From the NCBI GenBank assembly GCA_003233295.1, contig QILJ01000033.1:1-9707 (forward strand): a DNA stretch of 9,707 nt. The letters are read 5' to 3'. This document shows, piece by piece, positions 8,932 through 9,707 of the stretch. Both the position numbers and the translations under genes were made by a program. Position 1 is the stretch's first letter, and each line of letters opens with the position of its first letter. A model generated the notes under the pieces. That model did not search any database. It saw nothing but the letters and a program-made list of their open reading frames with translations, and was not told the origin of the DNA. Origin of the DNA: Ignavibacteria bacterium (GTDB taxonomy: Bacteria; Bacteroidota; Ignavibacteria; Ignavibacteriales; Melioribacteraceae).

Positions 8932-9707
8932 TTAATCTCCGCTTCCTTTCATAAGTTTATCAACTTCCACCGCACAGATAAATAAAGCGCCCAAACCACG
9001 AGGATCATTTGGAAATCTTTTTCTTTTCATGTAAAACTCTTCGTCATATCCTATGCCGGTTCCCCGGCAAATACCTTTTACAATACCATCATTAGAAATC
9101 TTTCTTGACATTGCTTCCCATCCCTCTAGAGCATAGTCTTTATAACTCTCATCTAACCAACCATTATTAACTCTAGCTGCTATAGCCATTGTGAACATAG
9201 AACTTCCCGAAGTTTCACCGAATGATTTCGGATTATTCAGAACTTGATGCCAAATTCCATCTACGCCCTGAAATTTAACTATGCCTCTGATAATTTTAAT
9301 GTAAATTTTCATTATCCTATTGTAATTCTCACTATCCTTAGGCAGAAAACTAAGTGCATCGGTAACAGTCCAAATGATTCATCCGTTTGCTCTACTCCAA
9401 AAAACTTTCGATTGCTTTTTCTCATTAACGAACCAAGCACCCAACTTTTTCATCCCATAAATAATGATGAATATTTTCAATCTGCTTTACCGCATCTTTT
9501 AACAATGATTTGCTGCCTGTCAATTTTGCGACACGCACTAGCAAAGTTGCGCTCATAAACATATCGTCAGCACAGACTGTCCACTCCACTTTCTTTTCTA
9601 GTAAATTCGACACCAAAATCAAGAATATTCAATCCCTTTATTTGCTTCTGCTCAATTTTTATCAGGTTAAAAAAAGTTTCGCTTTTTACTCTTTCAAAAA
9701 CTTTAGT
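8932..9707 (-). pseudogene. GH88/GH105-type unsaturated uronyl hydrolase, broken and cut by the window edge
   Basis: The C-terminal piece, open from 9378 to 8932, reads QGVDGIWHQVL, ETSGSSMFTMAIAARVNNGW, DGIVKGICRGTGIG and NDPRGLGALF. This is the alpha/alpha-barrel signature of unsaturated rhamnogalacturonyl/glucuronyl hydrolases. They remove the unsaturated uronic acid from lyase products by hydrating the vinyl ether. Directly upstream, TGA 9379-9381 occupies the Trp of the family's W-x-R-x-N-G-W motif (here FWSRANG-stop). A one-base frame change near 9439 separates this from VEWTVCADDMFMSATLLVRV and LWDEKVG (9622-9435). The upstream stretch to 9707 is open in yet another frame (SETFFNLIKIEQKQIKGLNI), so a third shift near 9600-9625 is likely. 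The 5' end lies outside the window. The ATG at 9312 is an internal Met, not a real start. The gene precedes the PL22 lyase by 8 nt in the same operon. Confidence 0.8.

Noticed and set aside
8932..9312. A complete small gene starting at ATG 9312
   Set aside because: The frame is open upstream to 9378 with clear family homology, so this Met is internal to the broken GH105-type gene.
9379..9381. UGA read as tryptophan (alternative genetic code)
   Set aside because: The TGA falls on a conserved Trp, and the intact genes checked end in TAA or TAG. However, glpK, glpF and ogl use TGG for their Trp codons with no internal TGA. The same gene also has frame changes, and a TAA interrupts the neighbouring broken gene. 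Mutation explains it better.

Overview
The window looks like AT-rich chromosomal DNA from a member of the Bacteroidota/Ignavibacteriota/Chlorobi group. The main pointer is the C-terminal tail of the gene that ends at 2551. It reads QNYPNPFNPTTKI, the hallmark of a type IX secretion (Por) sorting domain, and this exact 'NPFNPTT' style is especially common in Ignavibacteria. No rRNA, tRNA, CRISPR array or insertion sequence was seen. All calls are made by eye from remembered family patterns.

Left part, + strand (1-2551). A tiny GIY-YIG-nuclease-like gene comes first (33-251), probably inactive. A long secreted-protein gene follows (331-2551), split by a frameshift at about 1676-1683. It has a signal peptide, a conserved Bacteroidota-type domain, an Fn3 domain, an amidase/xanthan-lyase-like C-terminal domain and a T9SS sorting tail.

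Middle, - strand (2719-4955). This is a compact glycerol-uptake pair: glycerol kinase glpK, then the glycerol facilitator glpF 38 bp downstream. Both are intact. A perfect 11-bp AT-rich hairpin (5049-5079) separates them from the next unit.

Right part, - strand (9707 to 5081). This is a tightly packed carbohydrate-degradation operon, read from right to left. It holds a GH88/GH105-type unsaturated-uronyl hydrolase (broken, and running off the window), an exported PL22 oligogalacturonate lyase (intact), a YiaK-like Ldh2-family oxidoreductase (broken), a short NagA-type deacetylase (intact, start overlapping the previous stop) and an exported SGNH/GDSL esterase (intact). The set suggests breakdown of unsaturated pectin oligosaccharides outside the cytoplasm and reduction of a keto-sugar acid inside. 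The deacetylase and esterase would remove acetyl groups.

The most striking feature is decay. Three of the genes carry frameshifts or in-frame stops (1681-1683, 6950-6952, 9379-9381 and several frame changes), while their immediate neighbours are intact. The pattern mixes small indels with apparent point nonsense changes. That favours real gene loss, but an error-prone assembly cannot be excluded from the sequence alone. I found no convincing entirely new system. The best candidates for a second look are the partly decayed pectin operon, the variant NagA inside it and the exported PL22 enzyme.
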